From Leucobacter chromiireducens subsp. solipictus (GTDB lineage Bacteria > Actinomycetota > Actinomycetes > Actinomycetales > Microbacteriaceae): a stretch of DNA of 64,000 bases. Within the stretch, counting starts at the first letter, position 1. The number at the start of each line of letters is the position of its first letter. The DNA lies in NCBI RefSeq assembly GCF_016758195.1, contig NZ_QYAC01000004.1:1-64000 (forward strand), written 5' to 3'. Shown piece by piece: positions 52,844 through 60,516 of this stretch. The notes beneath the pieces are model-generated. The model had not been told where the DNA came from. It searched no databases and saw nothing but the letters and a program-made list of their open reading frames with translations. The position numbers were made by a program, and so were the translations under genes.

Positions 52844-53470
52844 CTATGTGGTCGGGGCGAGCCCCTGGCGCGCCGCCGCGATGAACCGCGTGATCCGCTC
52901 CAGGTCCTTCTCGCCGGGGGCAGATTCGACGCCGCTTGACACGTCGACGCCGCCCGGACGCACCGCCGCGATCGCCTCGGCCACGTTCTCGGGCGAGAGG
53001 CCGCCCGCGAGGAGCCAGTCCGTGCCCAGCCGCGCCGGATCGAGCTGGCTCAGGTCCCAGGTGCTGCCCGAGCCGGGCTCGGCGCCGTCCACCAGGAGGC
53101 GTTCTTCGCCGTACGCGCCGGCGGTGAGCGCAGGATCGTCGGTGAGTGAGGTGGCGCGCCACACCCGCGGGATCAGTTCCTGCGCGGCCCGCACGTCGGC
53201 GGCGCGGTATCGGCCGTGGAGCTGCAGCACGTCGAAGCCGAGGTCGCGGGCCAGCGCGGCGGCCTCCGCCGCGGCCATGCGATTCACTACGAGCACCGTA
53301 TCGACGTCGGCGCGTGCGGAGCGGGCCGCGGCGAGCACCACGCGCGCCTGCTCGGGCGTCGCGTGGCGGGGGCTGCGCGGGCTCATGACCACGCCGATCG
53401 CGTCCGCCCCCGCGCGTACCGCGTGCCGCGCGGACTCGGGCGTGCGCAGTCCGCAGATCTTGACGTACAT
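52844..53470 (-). CDS. trpF: Phosphoribosylanthranilate isomerase
   Basis: TrpF converts phosphoribosylanthranilate to CdRP in tryptophan synthesis. The 208-residue TIM barrel begins MYVKICGLRTPESA with catalytic Cys near residue 6, followed by IGVVMSPRSPR and LQLHG. The catalytic Asp is in LLVDGAEPGSG, and the phosphate-binding segment is LLAGGLSPENV and GVDVSSGVESAPGEKD at the end. ATG 53470 has GAGGAGG upstream. Many actinobacteria lack trpF because PriA is bifunctional, so a separate TrpF is informative for this lineage. Confidence 0.93.
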   Translation of the reverse strand: MYVKICGLRTPESARHAVRAGADAIGVVMSPRSPRHATPEQARVVLAAARSARADVDTVLVVNRMAAAEAAALARDLGFDVLQLHGRYRAADVRAAQELIPRVWRATSLTDDPALTAGAYGEERLLVDGAEPGSGSTWDLSQLDPARLGTDWLLAGGLSPENVAEAIAAVRPGGVDVSSGVESAPGEKDLERITRFIAAARQGLAPTT

Positions 53471-53488
53471 GGGAGCCTCCTCGGTGAC

Positions 53489-53513
53489 GCTCCCAGCGTA
53501 CTGCGCTGGGAGC
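53489..53513 (-). terminator. Hairpin between sodA and trpF
   Basis: Ten-base perfect arms (53489-53498 and 53504-53513) around a 5-nt loop lie between these two leftward genes. No U-run follows. Confidence 0.45.
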
Positions 53514-53541
53514 CGCGGTGACCGCGGCCCCCAGCCTGGCG

Positions 53542-54171
53542 CTACTTCGCGGGCGCGATCAGCCCGGAGGTCTGGGCCTGCGCGGCAGTGAAGCGGCGCT
53601 GCACATCGGCCCAGTTGACCACGTTCCAGAACGCCTTCACGTAGTCGGCGCGCACGTTCTGGTAGTCGAGGTAGTAGGCGTGTTCCCACACGTCGAGCTG
53701 CAGCAGCGGGGTGACGCCGAGCGGCGCGTTGCCCTGCTGATCGAAGAGCTGGAACACGACCGGGCGCGCGCCCACCGAATCCCAGGCCAGCACCGACCAA
53801 CCGGATCCCTGGACCCCCAGAGCGGTGGCTTCGAAGTGGGCGCGGAACGCGTCGATCGACCCGAAGTTCGCGCCGAGCGCCTCCGCGAGATCGCCCTCGG
53901 GCTCGCCCCCGCCGTTCGGTGACATGTTCTCCCAGAACACGCTGTGGTTGATGTGGCCGCCCAGGTTGAAGGCGAGGTCCTTCTCGAGCTTGTTGACGTT
54001 GCGGAGGTCGCCGGACTCGCGGGCCTCGGCAAGCTGGGCCAGTGCGGTGTTTGCGCCCGTCACGTAAGCCTGGTGGTGCTTGGAGTGATGCAGTTCCATG
54101 ATGCGGCCGGAAATGTGCGGCGCGAGCGCGGCGTAGTCGTAGGGCAGGTCGGGGAGCGTGTATTCAGCCAT
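53542..54171 (-). CDS. sodA: Superoxide dismutase, Mn/Fe family
   Basis: SodA converts superoxide to oxygen and hydrogen peroxide. The 209-residue protein has the complete metal site: His28 (MELHHSKHH), His76 (HINHSVFW), Asp160 and His164 (DVWEHAYY). A Gln in the [18 protein letters not shown] region and the Gly-Gly-His-Ile segment favour manganese, but metal choice cannot be settled from the sequence. ATG 54171 has GAAAGGA upstream. It lies 89 bp downstream of fdxA on the same strand, after the SoxR-type promoter. Confidence 0.95.
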   Translation of the reverse strand: MAEYTLPDLPYDYAALAPHISGRIMELHHSKHHQAYVTGANTALAQLAEARESGDLRNVNKLEKDLAFNLGGHINHSVFWENMSPNGGGEPEGDLAEALGANFGSIDAFRAHFEATALGVQGSGWSVLAWDSVGARPVVFQLFDQQGNAPLGVTPLLQLDVWEHAYYLDYQNVRADYVKAFWNVVNWADVQRRFTAAQAQTSGLIAPAK

Positions 54172-54260
54172 GACAGCATTCCTTTCGGTGGGCGCGGCGC
54201 GGGATCGCGGGGCGCGTGGTGTGGCGTTGCGGTGGTCTGGATCGGGGCGGGGCCCCGCGG

Positions 54261-54590
54261 CTAGTGAGCTTCGCTGAGCTGCGGCGGGAGTGCGGCGACG
54301 ATCGGGTGATCGAAGTCGTACGCCCCGGCCTTCGCGGCACCGCCGGGGGAGCCGATCTCATCGAAGAAGGCGACGTTGGCGGTGTAGTAGTCCGCCCACT
54401 CGCTCGGGAGGTCGTCCTCGTAGTAGATGGCCTCGACGGGGCAGACGGGTTCACAGGCGCCGCAGTCGACGCACTCGTCCGGGTGGATGTAGAGCATCCG
54501 GTCGCCCTCGTAGATACAGTCCACGGGGCACTCGTCGATGCAAGCGCGGTCTTTTAGGTCAACGCAGGGGAGCGCAATAACGTACGTCAT
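54261..54590 (-). CDS. fdxA: 7Fe ferredoxin FdxA
   Basis: A 109-residue low-potential electron carrier holding one [3Fe-4S] and one [4Fe-4S] cluster. The eight motif cysteines are at 9, 17, 21, 25, 40, 43, 46 and 50 ([17 protein letters not shown], then [12 protein letters not shown]), very like mycobacterial FdxA, which starts MTYVIA as here. ATG 54590 is chosen from this homology; the ribosome site is weak. Its promoter carries a SoxR box in a 19-bp spacer. It may supply electrons to oxidoreductases such as P450s or GltB-type enzymes; partners are not known. Confidence 0.93.
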   Translation of the reverse strand: MTYVIALPCVDLKDRACIDECPVDCIYEGDRMLYIHPDECVDCGACEPVCPVEAIYYEDDLPSEWADYYTANVAFFDEIGSPGGAAKAGAYDFDHPIVAALPPQLSEAH

Positions 54591-54622
54591 CGGGACTCTG
54601 TGGGGGAAACGTGCATGACTCC

Positions 54623-54653
54623 ACCGTAGAACCTCAAGTACACTTGAGGTCAA
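54623..54653 (-). promoter_or_regulatory. SoxR-activated-type promoter of fdxA with perfect SoxR box
   Basis: On the minus strand -35 TTGACC (54653-54648) and -10 TACGGT (54628-54623) are separated by 19 bp, longer than the usual 17. The palindrome CCTCAAGTACACTTGAGG (54632-54649) fills the spacer. It matches the E. coli SoxR box at the soxS promoter except for the two central bases. An over-long spacer centred on the operator is the hallmark of MerR-family activated promoters. On the plus strand, TACACT (54639-54644) inside the same box is a possible soxR -10. Confidence 0.88.
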
Positions 54654-54667
54654 GCGGAAGGAGTCGC

Positions 54668-55144
54668 ATGTCAGACGCGGTCGAGCCGGTCCTCGGGGGC
54701 GCGCACGTGCCCGAGGAACTCCTCACGGTGGGGGAGATGAGCCGCCGCACGGGCGTCGCCGTGTCCGCGCTGCACTACTACGAGGAGCTGGGGCTCATCG
54801 CGTCCAGGCGCACCGCCGGCAACCAGCGCCGCTACCCCCGGTACATGCTGCGCCGGGTCGCGCTCATCTCGGTCGCCAAGCGGCTCGGCATCCCGCTCGC
54901 CGACGTGCAGGAGAGCTTTTCGGGGGTGCCGCTCGAAACCCCACCGAGCCACGAGGACTGGCAGCGCGCCTCCCGCAAGTGGAAGCGCACGCTCGAGCTG
55001 CGGCGCCAGGGGATCGAAGAGCTGGAGCGTGAGCTCACCGGCTGCATCGGCTGCGGCTGCCTGTCCATGAAGGCGTGCCGGCTCCTGAACCCCGACGACG
55101 AACTCGGAGACAGCGGATCCGGCGCGCGTCGCATTCGCGTGTGA
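54668..55144 (+). CDS. soxR: Redox-sensitive transcriptional activator SoxR
   Basis: SoxR is a MerR-family [2Fe-2S] sensor of superoxide and redox-active compounds. The 158-residue protein has a winged helix-turn-helix ([27 protein letters not shown], about 19-44), a dimerisation helix (about 95-124), and the cluster ligands Cys126, Cys129, Cys131 and Cys137 in the exact Cys-x2-Cys-x-Cys-x5-Cys arrangement. ATG 54668 has GGAAGGAG upstream. Its operator lies in the shared intergenic region with fdxA, so it likely controls itself and fdxA. Confidence 0.96.
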   Translation: MSDAVEPVLGGAHVPEELLTVGEMSRRTGVAVSALHYYEELGLIASRRTAGNQRRYPRYMLRRVALISVAKRLGIPLADVQESFSGVPLETPPSHEDWQRASRKWKRTLELRRQGIEELERELTGCIGCGCLSMKACRLLNPDDELGDSGSGARRIRV

Positions 55145-55179
55145 GGGCGGCGCCGTGCCCCGGACGCGGGCCGGGTGGA

Positions 55180-55191
55180 TAGGCTGCCCAC
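55180..55191 (+). promoter_or_regulatory. Leaderless promoter of the AlkZ-like gene
   Basis: TAGGCT (55180-55185) ends 6 nt before ATG 55192. Confidence 0.5.
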
Positions 55192-56439
55192 ATGCGGGTG
55201 CGTGTGAGTGTCGAGCAGATCCGGGCGTTCCGGCTGCGCGGGCACGGACTGGATCGGGACGGGGGTGAGCGGCCTCCCGAAACCGCGATGCTCGACGCCG
55301 CGAGCCGCTGCGGCGTGCAGAACAGTCCGCCGGGTGCCGCGCTCCTCGCGCTCGGCGCCCGCGTGGAGGACACGAGCATCGCGCACCTCGAGCATGCCCT
55401 CGCGAATGAGCGCTCGCTGCTGCAGACGTGGAGCCTGCGCGGCGCGCCCTATATCTTTCCCACCGCGGATGCCGCGCTGTTCACGAGCGGAGTGCGGCCA
55501 CCCAGCGAGGACGCGGCGCGGCGATTCTTGCCCGGGGTGGTGCCGGCGCTCGACACGCTCGGCATCACGCTGACCGAGATGACCGATCGGTTGGCCGCCG
55601 AACTGCCCGCGGTGCTCGCCGGGCGGCAGCTCGACATCCACGAGTTGGGGACGGCGCTCGCGCCGCGGGTCGAACCGCGCCTCAGCGCCGCACAGCGCGC
55701 CTTCTGGAGCGAGGAGGGGCCGCACGCGCCGGGGCAATCGCAGGGCGAGGCCGTGGTCCACTTCGTGGTGCGGCTGCTCGCGCTGCGGGGGCTCATCTGC
55801 ATCGCGCCGCGCACCGAAGCCCGGGCACAGTTCGTGCTGGTGCGCGAGTTCCTCGGGGCCGAACTCCCGCAGGGTGATCCGGCGCTCGCGCGTGCGGAGT
55901 TGCTGCGCCGCTACCTGCGCTGCTCCGGTCCCGCGACCCGCGCGGACTTCGCGGATTGGGTGGGTGTCGGATCCCGCGACGCGGAATCCTGGTGGGGGCT
56001 CTGCGCGGACGAGCTCGCGCCCGTGCGCACCGAGGCCGGGGAGCGGTGGCTCCTGGCCACGGATGTGCCAGCGCTAACGCGGGCGGCGCCCGGGGCTGCG
56101 TCGGGGCCGGTGTCGGGAGCACTGTCGGATGGTGCCGAGGGGGTGCGCCTGCTGCCGCCGAGCGACCCGTATCTGCGCCAGCCGGATCGCGAGGTGATCG
56201 TGCCGCGGGAGCGCCACGCCGAGGTGTGGCGGACGGTCGGCGCGCCCGGGGTGGCGTTGCGCGACGGGATCGCGGTGGCGAGCTGGCGCGCCAGGCTCCG
56301 GGGGCGTCGGCTCGACGTGACCTTCGCCCCGTGGGGCGCGCTGAGTCGTCAGGCACGGGATCAGCTCGCGGACGCCGCCGAACGCATGGCGCGGCTCCGG
56401 GGCGCGGCGCGCGCCCGCGTCGAGTGTGCGGCAGGCTGA
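55192..56439 (+). CDS. Winged-helix DNA-binding protein, AlkZ/YcaQ-like
   Basis: A 415-residue protein of the HTH_42 (DUF1006) superfamily, which includes the AlkZ/YcaQ interstrand cross-link and alkylpurine DNA glycosylases. It contains three winged-helix-type segments, for example QTWSLRGAPYIF, a conserved family motif, near residue 80-91. The catalytic Gln-x-Gln motif of AlkZ is not clear; GVQNSPPGAALL sits at the corresponding position, so activity may differ. The start is defined by the promoter hexamer. It follows soxR by 47 nt but has its own promoter. A repair role is inferred from family only. Confidence 0.78.
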   Translation: MRVRVSVEQIRAFRLRGHGLDRDGGERPPETAMLDAASRCGVQNSPPGAALLALGARVEDTSIAHLEHALANERSLLQTWSLRGAPYIFPTADAALFTSGVRPPSEDAARRFLPGVVPALDTLGITLTEMTDRLAAELPAVLAGRQLDIHELGTALAPRVEPRLSAAQRAFWSEEGPHAPGQSQGEAVVHFVVRLLALRGLICIAPRTEARAQFVLVREFLGAELPQGDPALARAELLRRYLRCSGPATRADFADWVGVGSRDAESWWGLCADELAPVRTEAGERWLLATDVPALTRAAPGAASGPVSGALSDGAEGVRLLPPSDPYLRQPDREVIVPRERHAEVWRTVGAPGVALRDGIAVASWRARLRGRRLDVTFAPWGALSRQARDQLADAAERMARLRGAARARVECAAG

Positions 56440-56490
56440 TCCGACACCAAATCCGAACACGCCGCACCTGAGTTCCGGAGCGCCGTGCCG

Positions 56491-56496
56491 TAGCAT
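56491..56496 (+). promoter_or_regulatory. Candidate -10 element of the GatB/YqeY gene
   Basis: TAGCAT lies 77 nt before ATG 56574. Unlike most genes here this start has a leader with an AAGGG ribosome site. Confidence 0.35.
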
Positions 56497-56573
56497 TTCG
56501 TGTACGGTGCATCGCACCCGATGCGTGGCCCGCGGAGGCCCGAGCACGCACGACCACCGACGAAGGGCACCCG

Positions 56574-57056
56574 ATGGGTATCAAGACCGAGCTCGAGACT
56601 GCACAGCCGACCGCGATGAAGGAGCGCGCGGCCGCCACGGGCGAAGCGCGCGAAGTCGCCGACCGCCGCCTGCTCGCGATCCGTGGCGCCCTCGGTGCTC
56701 TGGGAGAGGCCGAAACCGCGGGCAAGGAACGCCGCGAGCTTGACGATGCCGAGCAGCTCGCCATCGTGAAGAAGGAGGTCGCGAAGCGCGAGCAGAGCGC
56801 CGCGATTTACGACGAGGCTAACGAAGCCGAGCGTGCTCGCGCCGAGCGCCTCGAGGCCGATGCGTTGCGCGCATTCCTCCCGGCCGAAACCTCAGAGGCA
56901 GAGATCCGCGCTGCGGTCGAGCAGATCATCGCGGAGCAGGGCCTCGCAGGCCAGGGTGGCCGCGCCATCGGCGTCGTCATGGCTGAGCTGAAGACCCGTT
57001 TCGAGAACTTTGACTCCCGCGCGGCCTCCGCGCTGGTGAAGGAGCTCGTCTCCTAG
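56574..57056 (+). CDS. GatB/YqeY-domain protein
   Basis: A 160-residue helical protein of the YqeY family, which resembles the C-terminal tRNA-interacting domain of GatB but stands alone. It starts with GIKTELETAQPTAMKERAA, has long charged helices rich in Glu and Ala, and ends with GQGGRAIGVVMAELKTRFENFDSRAASALVKELV, the conserved YqeY C-terminal motif. ATG 56574 has AAGGG upstream. It has no operon partner. A role in tRNA-dependent amidation has been suggested for the family but is not shown. Confidence 0.92.
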   Translation: MGIKTELETAQPTAMKERAAATGEAREVADRRLLAIRGALGALGEAETAGKERRELDDAEQLAIVKKEVAKREQSAAIYDEANEAERARAERLEADALRAFLPAETSEAEIRAAVEQIIAEQGLAGQGGRAIGVVMAELKTRFENFDSRAASALVKELVS

Positions 57057-57148
57057 TTCGCGGCGCTCGCGGGGCGGCCCGGCGGTGTTCTGCTGGGTCT
57101 CCCGCGCCCGCGCGCGCGGGGCTTCCGTGCTGCGATCCTGCCCAGGGG

Positions 57149-57610
57149 CTACGGCTCGAGATACGCGGCAAGATTCGCGAGCGAGGACGTGAGCCCCGCG
57201 GCGTGATCGCGCGCGCGGACCCCGGCGGGAACGTTGCGCGCGACCACCTCGACGTCGGTGCCATCCTCGGTGCGGCGAAGCGTCCACTCCATCCGCATCG
57301 TGCCGTGAAACGCCGGGTCCTCCGACTCGAAATCCACCTCCTGCACCACGCGCTCTCCCGGCACGAGCTCCGCGATGCGCACCTCCGCCACGTCGGAGGC
57401 GTCCGAGGTCTTGCCTGGGGCGCCCGAGGTGTCCTCGTAGCTGAGCACGAGGCGGAACGAGCCGCCCTCGCGCATGTCGAACCGCTCGAAGTGACCACGC
57501 ATCCCCTGTGGTGGAAGCCAGGCCGCCAGCGCGTCAGAACTCGTGAGCGCCGCGAACACCTCCGCCGCGTCCAGGTGGATCAGGAGACTCGCGCGATCTG
57601 TTCTGCTCAT
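57149..57610 (-). CDS. AHSA1/SRPBCC-family protein
   Basis: A 153-residue START-like (AHSA1, Activator of Hsp90 ATPase 1-like) protein with a hydrophobic ligand pocket. Family markers are LDAAEVFAALTSSDALAAWLPP near the start, the RFDMREGGSFR strand, and the C-terminal helix HAAGLTSSLANLAAYLEP. No partner gene such as an ArsR regulator is adjacent. The function is unknown; members bind lipids or aromatics, or act in stress responses. Confidence 0.88.
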   Translation of the reverse strand: MSRTDRASLLIHLDAAEVFAALTSSDALAAWLPPQGMRGHFERFDMREGGSFRLVLSYEDTSGAPGKTSDASDVAEVRIAELVPGERVVQEVDFESEDPAFHGTMRMEWTLRRTEDGTDVEVVARNVPAGVRARDHAAGLTSSLANLAAYLEP

Positions 57611-57790
57611 GACGCCACCGTATGCGCTGGTGCCGACTGAGCGCCAGAGTCAATGCCACCTGAGCGTAGGAACGCACTGTACGCAAGATCTCCGGAGGAG
57701 TACGCGAGGCCGCTGCGTGCGCACGCTGCCGCCGCGCCACGGAATCGCACGACGGTCATTGTTGGGGTGGGAGCGTGGGGGAGCCTGGCG

Positions 57791-58231
57791 TTACGCCCCC
57801 TCGCCAACGCCGCTTCGCCCCGAGGCACTCGCCGGCGGCAGCACCAGGTCGAATGCCCACGCAAACACGAAGGTGTAGACGAAGAAGAACGCGAGGATGC
57901 CGAGCTCCAAGACGAAGGCGTCCAGCAGCGAGATCCCGAGGATCCACGAGAGCACGGGGATGAGAAACACCACGAGGCCGCCCTCAAAACCCAGCGCGTG
58001 GGCGATCCGGCGCGGCACCGTGCGGGTCTGCGACGCCTGGCGCTTCTCCCACGCCTCGAACAGCGAGGTGCAGACGAAGTTCCACATCAGCGCGACCGTG
58101 GAAGATGCCACCGCGACCAGGCCGGAGCCTCCGCCGCCATGACCGAGAGCGAGCAGTCCGAGCGTGATGAACAGGATCGCGAGCGCTTCGTAGCTCACGA
58201 CGTAGATGATCCGGCGAACAATTGCAGACAT
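57791..58231 (-). CDS. PACE-family multidrug/biocide efflux protein
   Basis: A 146-residue membrane protein of the proteobacterial antimicrobial compound efflux (PACE) family, whose prototype AceI exports chlorhexidine. It has four helices in two BTP-type repeats: RRIIYVVSYEALAILFITLGLLAL with STVALMWNFVCTSLFEAWE, then RRIAHALGFEGGLVVFLIPVL with LDAFVLELGILAFFFVYTFVFAWAFD. Glu15, equivalent to the essential AceI Glu15, is conserved. ATG 58231 has AGGAGG six bases upstream. Upstream is a pair of CCCTGATCA direct repeats. Substrates cannot be inferred. Confidence 0.85.
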   Translation of the reverse strand: MSAIVRRIIYVVSYEALAILFITLGLLALGHGGGGSGLVAVASSTVALMWNFVCTSLFEAWEKRQASQTRTVPRRIAHALGFEGGLVVFLIPVLSWILGISLLDAFVLELGILAFFFVYTFVFAWAFDLVLPPASASGRSGVGEGA

Positions 58232-58349
58232 AGATGTCCTCCTGAGATGAGTCCATGGGAAGTCCTCAGAGGTTCACGTCCATGAAGTGAGTCACACGTT
58301 CGATCGCGCAGGGCGATGCGTGCGCGATGGGTGCAAAGCTACTCACATT

Positions 58350-58391
58350 CCCTGATCACCCCCTGATCAGACCGTGGTCATGTCCTGACCA
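58350..58391. promoter_or_regulatory. Direct repeats upstream of the PACE gene
   Basis: CCCTGATCA occurs at 58350-58358 and 58361-58369, one helical turn apart, with a related TCCTGACCA at 58383-58391. This could be an activator site for the leftward PACE gene; no regulator gene is adjacent. Confidence 0.35.
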
Positions 58392-58427
58392 GGTGGCGCA
58401 CGCGCGGCGGAGCGGCGTGCGTGCGCA

Positions 58428-58453
58428 ATTAATGGGGGTGTGCACCCATTAAT
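58428..58453. promoter_or_regulatory. Inverted-repeat operator of the MFS/TetR operon
   Basis: Arms ATTAATGGG (58428-58436) and CCCATTAAT (58445-58453) are perfect complements with an 8-nt centre. A candidate -10, TACGGT (58458-58463), follows directly. The AT-rich arms in GC-rich DNA and the adjacent TetR gene make it a likely TetR repressor site. Confidence 0.7.
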
Positions 58454-58509
58454 GTGTTACGGTGTTTCCGGCCCGCCGCGCGGGCATCATGTCGAGCCTC
58501 CGGAGATCC

Positions 58510-59736
58510 ATGCACCGCAGCCCTGCAACGCCCCGCCCACAGATCCCGCTCCTGCTGTCCGCGGTATTCCTCGCGTACCTCGCGCAGATGACGCTCAACC
58601 CGATCATCGCACCGCTCGCGCGGGAGGTGGGGCTCGCGGAGTGGCAGGTGGGCGTGACGATCAGCACCGCGGCCGTCATGGTGGTCGCCACCAGCCAGTT
58701 GTGGGGGAGACGCTCGCAGTCCTGGGGGCGCAGAGCCGTGCTCGTCGCCGCCCTCGCCCTCGCCGCAGTGACGATGACGGGCTTCGCAGTGACGGCGGCC
58801 GCGGGCATGCGCGGCGCCCTGACCGGGACCGCTCTGTTCGCGCTCTTCGTCCTTCTCCGCGGGATCGGGTTCGGCACTGCGATCGCGGCGATCCCACCCA
58901 CCGCACAGGCCTATATCGCGGACGTGACGCCGGGTGAAGCGGCCCGCGTGAAGGGAATGGCGGGTGTGGGCGCCGTCCAAGGCGTCGCGATGATGGCGGG
59001 CGCGGTCGTCGGCGGTGCCCTCGCGGGATTCGGGCTCCTCACGCCACTCATCGTCGTCCCGGCGCTGCTCGTGATCGGACTCGGGATCGTGGCGTTCGGG
59101 CTGCGGCGTGAGCCCCGACACGAACGCATCGCCGATCCGCCCCGCGTCCGCGTCACCGACCCCCGCGTGTGGCCGTTCCTCCTCACTGGGTTCGGCATGA
59201 TGACCGCGCTCGGGTGCATCCAGGTGATCGCGGGCTTCATCGTGCAAGACCGCTTCGGACTCGATGCGGCGCGCACCGGGCTTGCGACCGGCGGCGTGCT
59301 GCTTGCCGCCGGCGCCGGCATGGTCGTCGCCCAGGCCGTGATCGTGCCGCGCAGCGGCTGGGCACCCACGCGTCTCCTGCGGGTGGGAACCGCGGGGGCT
59401 GTCGCGGGGTTCCTGATCCTCATTCCGAACGTCGGTGCCGTGGCGCTGGCCGCTGCGATGCTCCTGATCGGTCTCGGCCTGGGGGTTGCGATGCCTGGGT
59501 ACTCGGCCGGCCCGTCGCTCCTGATGCGCCGCGACGAACAGGGCGCCCTCGCCGGGCTCATCGGTGCCACGAACGGACTCACCTTTGTCGTTGCACCCAC
59601 CGTGAGCACCGCGCTCTACGGAATCTGGCACCCGCTCCCCGTTATTCTGGGCACAGTGATCATGGCCGGGGTGTTCGGCTTCGTGTGCGTGCACCCCCGC
59701 TTCAGGCAGCTCGTGGGAACACCCACTCGCGGGTGA
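58510..59736 (+). CDS. MFS transporter (drug efflux type)
   Basis: A 408-residue major facilitator with twelve predicted helices. The A-motif loop between helices 2 and 3 reads GRRSQSWGRRAV, with the usual Arg residues. Helix 4-5 features AYIADVTPGEAARVKGMAGVGAVQGVAMMAG, like tetracycline and multidrug antiporters of the DHA1 group. ATG 58510 is preferred because GGAG lies five bases upstream and the predicted -10 would start transcription near 58470; earlier starts have no ribosome site. It is followed by its TetR regulator after 23 nt. Confidence 0.9.
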   Translation: MHRSPATPRPQIPLLLSAVFLAYLAQMTLNPIIAPLAREVGLAEWQVGVTISTAAVMVVATSQLWGRRSQSWGRRAVLVAALALAAVTMTGFAVTAAAGMRGALTGTALFALFVLLRGIGFGTAIAAIPPTAQAYIADVTPGEAARVKGMAGVGAVQGVAMMAGAVVGGALAGFGLLTPLIVVPALLVIGLGIVAFGLRREPRHERIADPPRVRVTDPRVWPFLLTGFGMMTALGCIQVIAGFIVQDRFGLDAARTGLATGGVLLAAGAGMVVAQAVIVPRSGWAPTRLLRVGTAGAVAGFLILIPNVGAVALAAAMLLIGLGLGVAMPGYSAGPSLLMRRDEQGALAGLIGATNGLTFVVAPTVSTALYGIWHPLPVILGTVIMAGVFGFVCVHPRFRQLVGTPTRG

Positions 59737-59759
59737 CGGTGGAGAACAGGGGACGCAAC

Positions 59760-60491
59760 ATGAGCGAAGGACCGCGGCGCGGGCGCCCGCCGCGCATCGG
59801 TCGCGAGGATATCGCCGCCGCCGTGCTCGACGTTGGCTTTTCGGAGCTCACCTTCGCGGCGGTGCGGGAGCGGCTCGGCGTGGGGGAGAGCACCCTGTAC
59901 CGTCATGCGCCGGATCGCGACGCGCTCGTGCGGATCGGCCTGGATCGCGCCCTTGCCGAGATCTCCTGGCCACCGCTCGACGCACCTTGGCGTCAGCTCC
60001 TCGAAAGCTACGCGCACGCCGCCTGGCACGCGCTCGCCGCGCATCCCGGCTCGGCGACGGAGATCGCGCGCGGCGTCGTCCCGCCGCGCATGACCGGCCT
60101 GTTCGCGCGCGTCGGCACCGCCCTGATGCGCGAGGGATTCACCGCCGAACACGCGGTCTTGAGCGGTGACCTCGTGTTCGATCTGGTGACCGATAACCGG
60201 CGCGGGATCGAGCAGCTCGACGCCCTCGTGGGGGCCGCGGGGCCGGGGCGCGCCGGGGTCGCTGAGCAGTGGGCGGCCGGTGAGGTCGCGGATGGTGCGG
60301 GCGGCGGCGAGCCCGAGGCGGCGAGCCACGCTCCAGAGACCGCGGAACTCCACACGCGGGTGCACGCCGCGATCGCCGCCGAGCCGTTCGCGTGGTTCGT
60401 CTCAAAGCTGGGCGTCGTGCTGGCGGGGATCGACGTGACGCTCGCCCCGCCGCGAGGCGACACATCGAAAGCCGGCCCGGACCGAGCCTGA
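59760..60491 (+). CDS. TetR-family transcriptional repressor
   Basis: A 243-residue regulator. The N-terminal DNA-binding domain begins MSEGPRRGRPPRIGREDIAAAVLDVGFSELTFAAVRERL, with the recognition helix VGESTLYRHAPDRDALV. The C-terminal domain is of the TetR_C type seen in tetracycline repressors, with a Gly/Ala/Glu-rich insert near 170-195. It follows the MFS gene by 23 nt in the same direction, so it probably represses the operon including itself through the inverted repeat at 58428-58453. The inducer is unknown. Confidence 0.9.
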   Translation: MSEGPRRGRPPRIGREDIAAAVLDVGFSELTFAAVRERLGVGESTLYRHAPDRDALVRIGLDRALAEISWPPLDAPWRQLLESYAHAAWHALAAHPGSATEIARGVVPPRMTGLFARVGTALMREGFTAEHAVLSGDLVFDLVTDNRRGIEQLDALVGAAGPGRAGVAEQWAAGEVADGAGGGEPEAASHAPETAELHTRVHAAIAAEPFAWFVSKLGVVLAGIDVTLAPPRGDTSKAGPDRA

Positions 60492-60516
60492 GCGCCGAAC
60501 GGTCCGCAGCGCCGGA

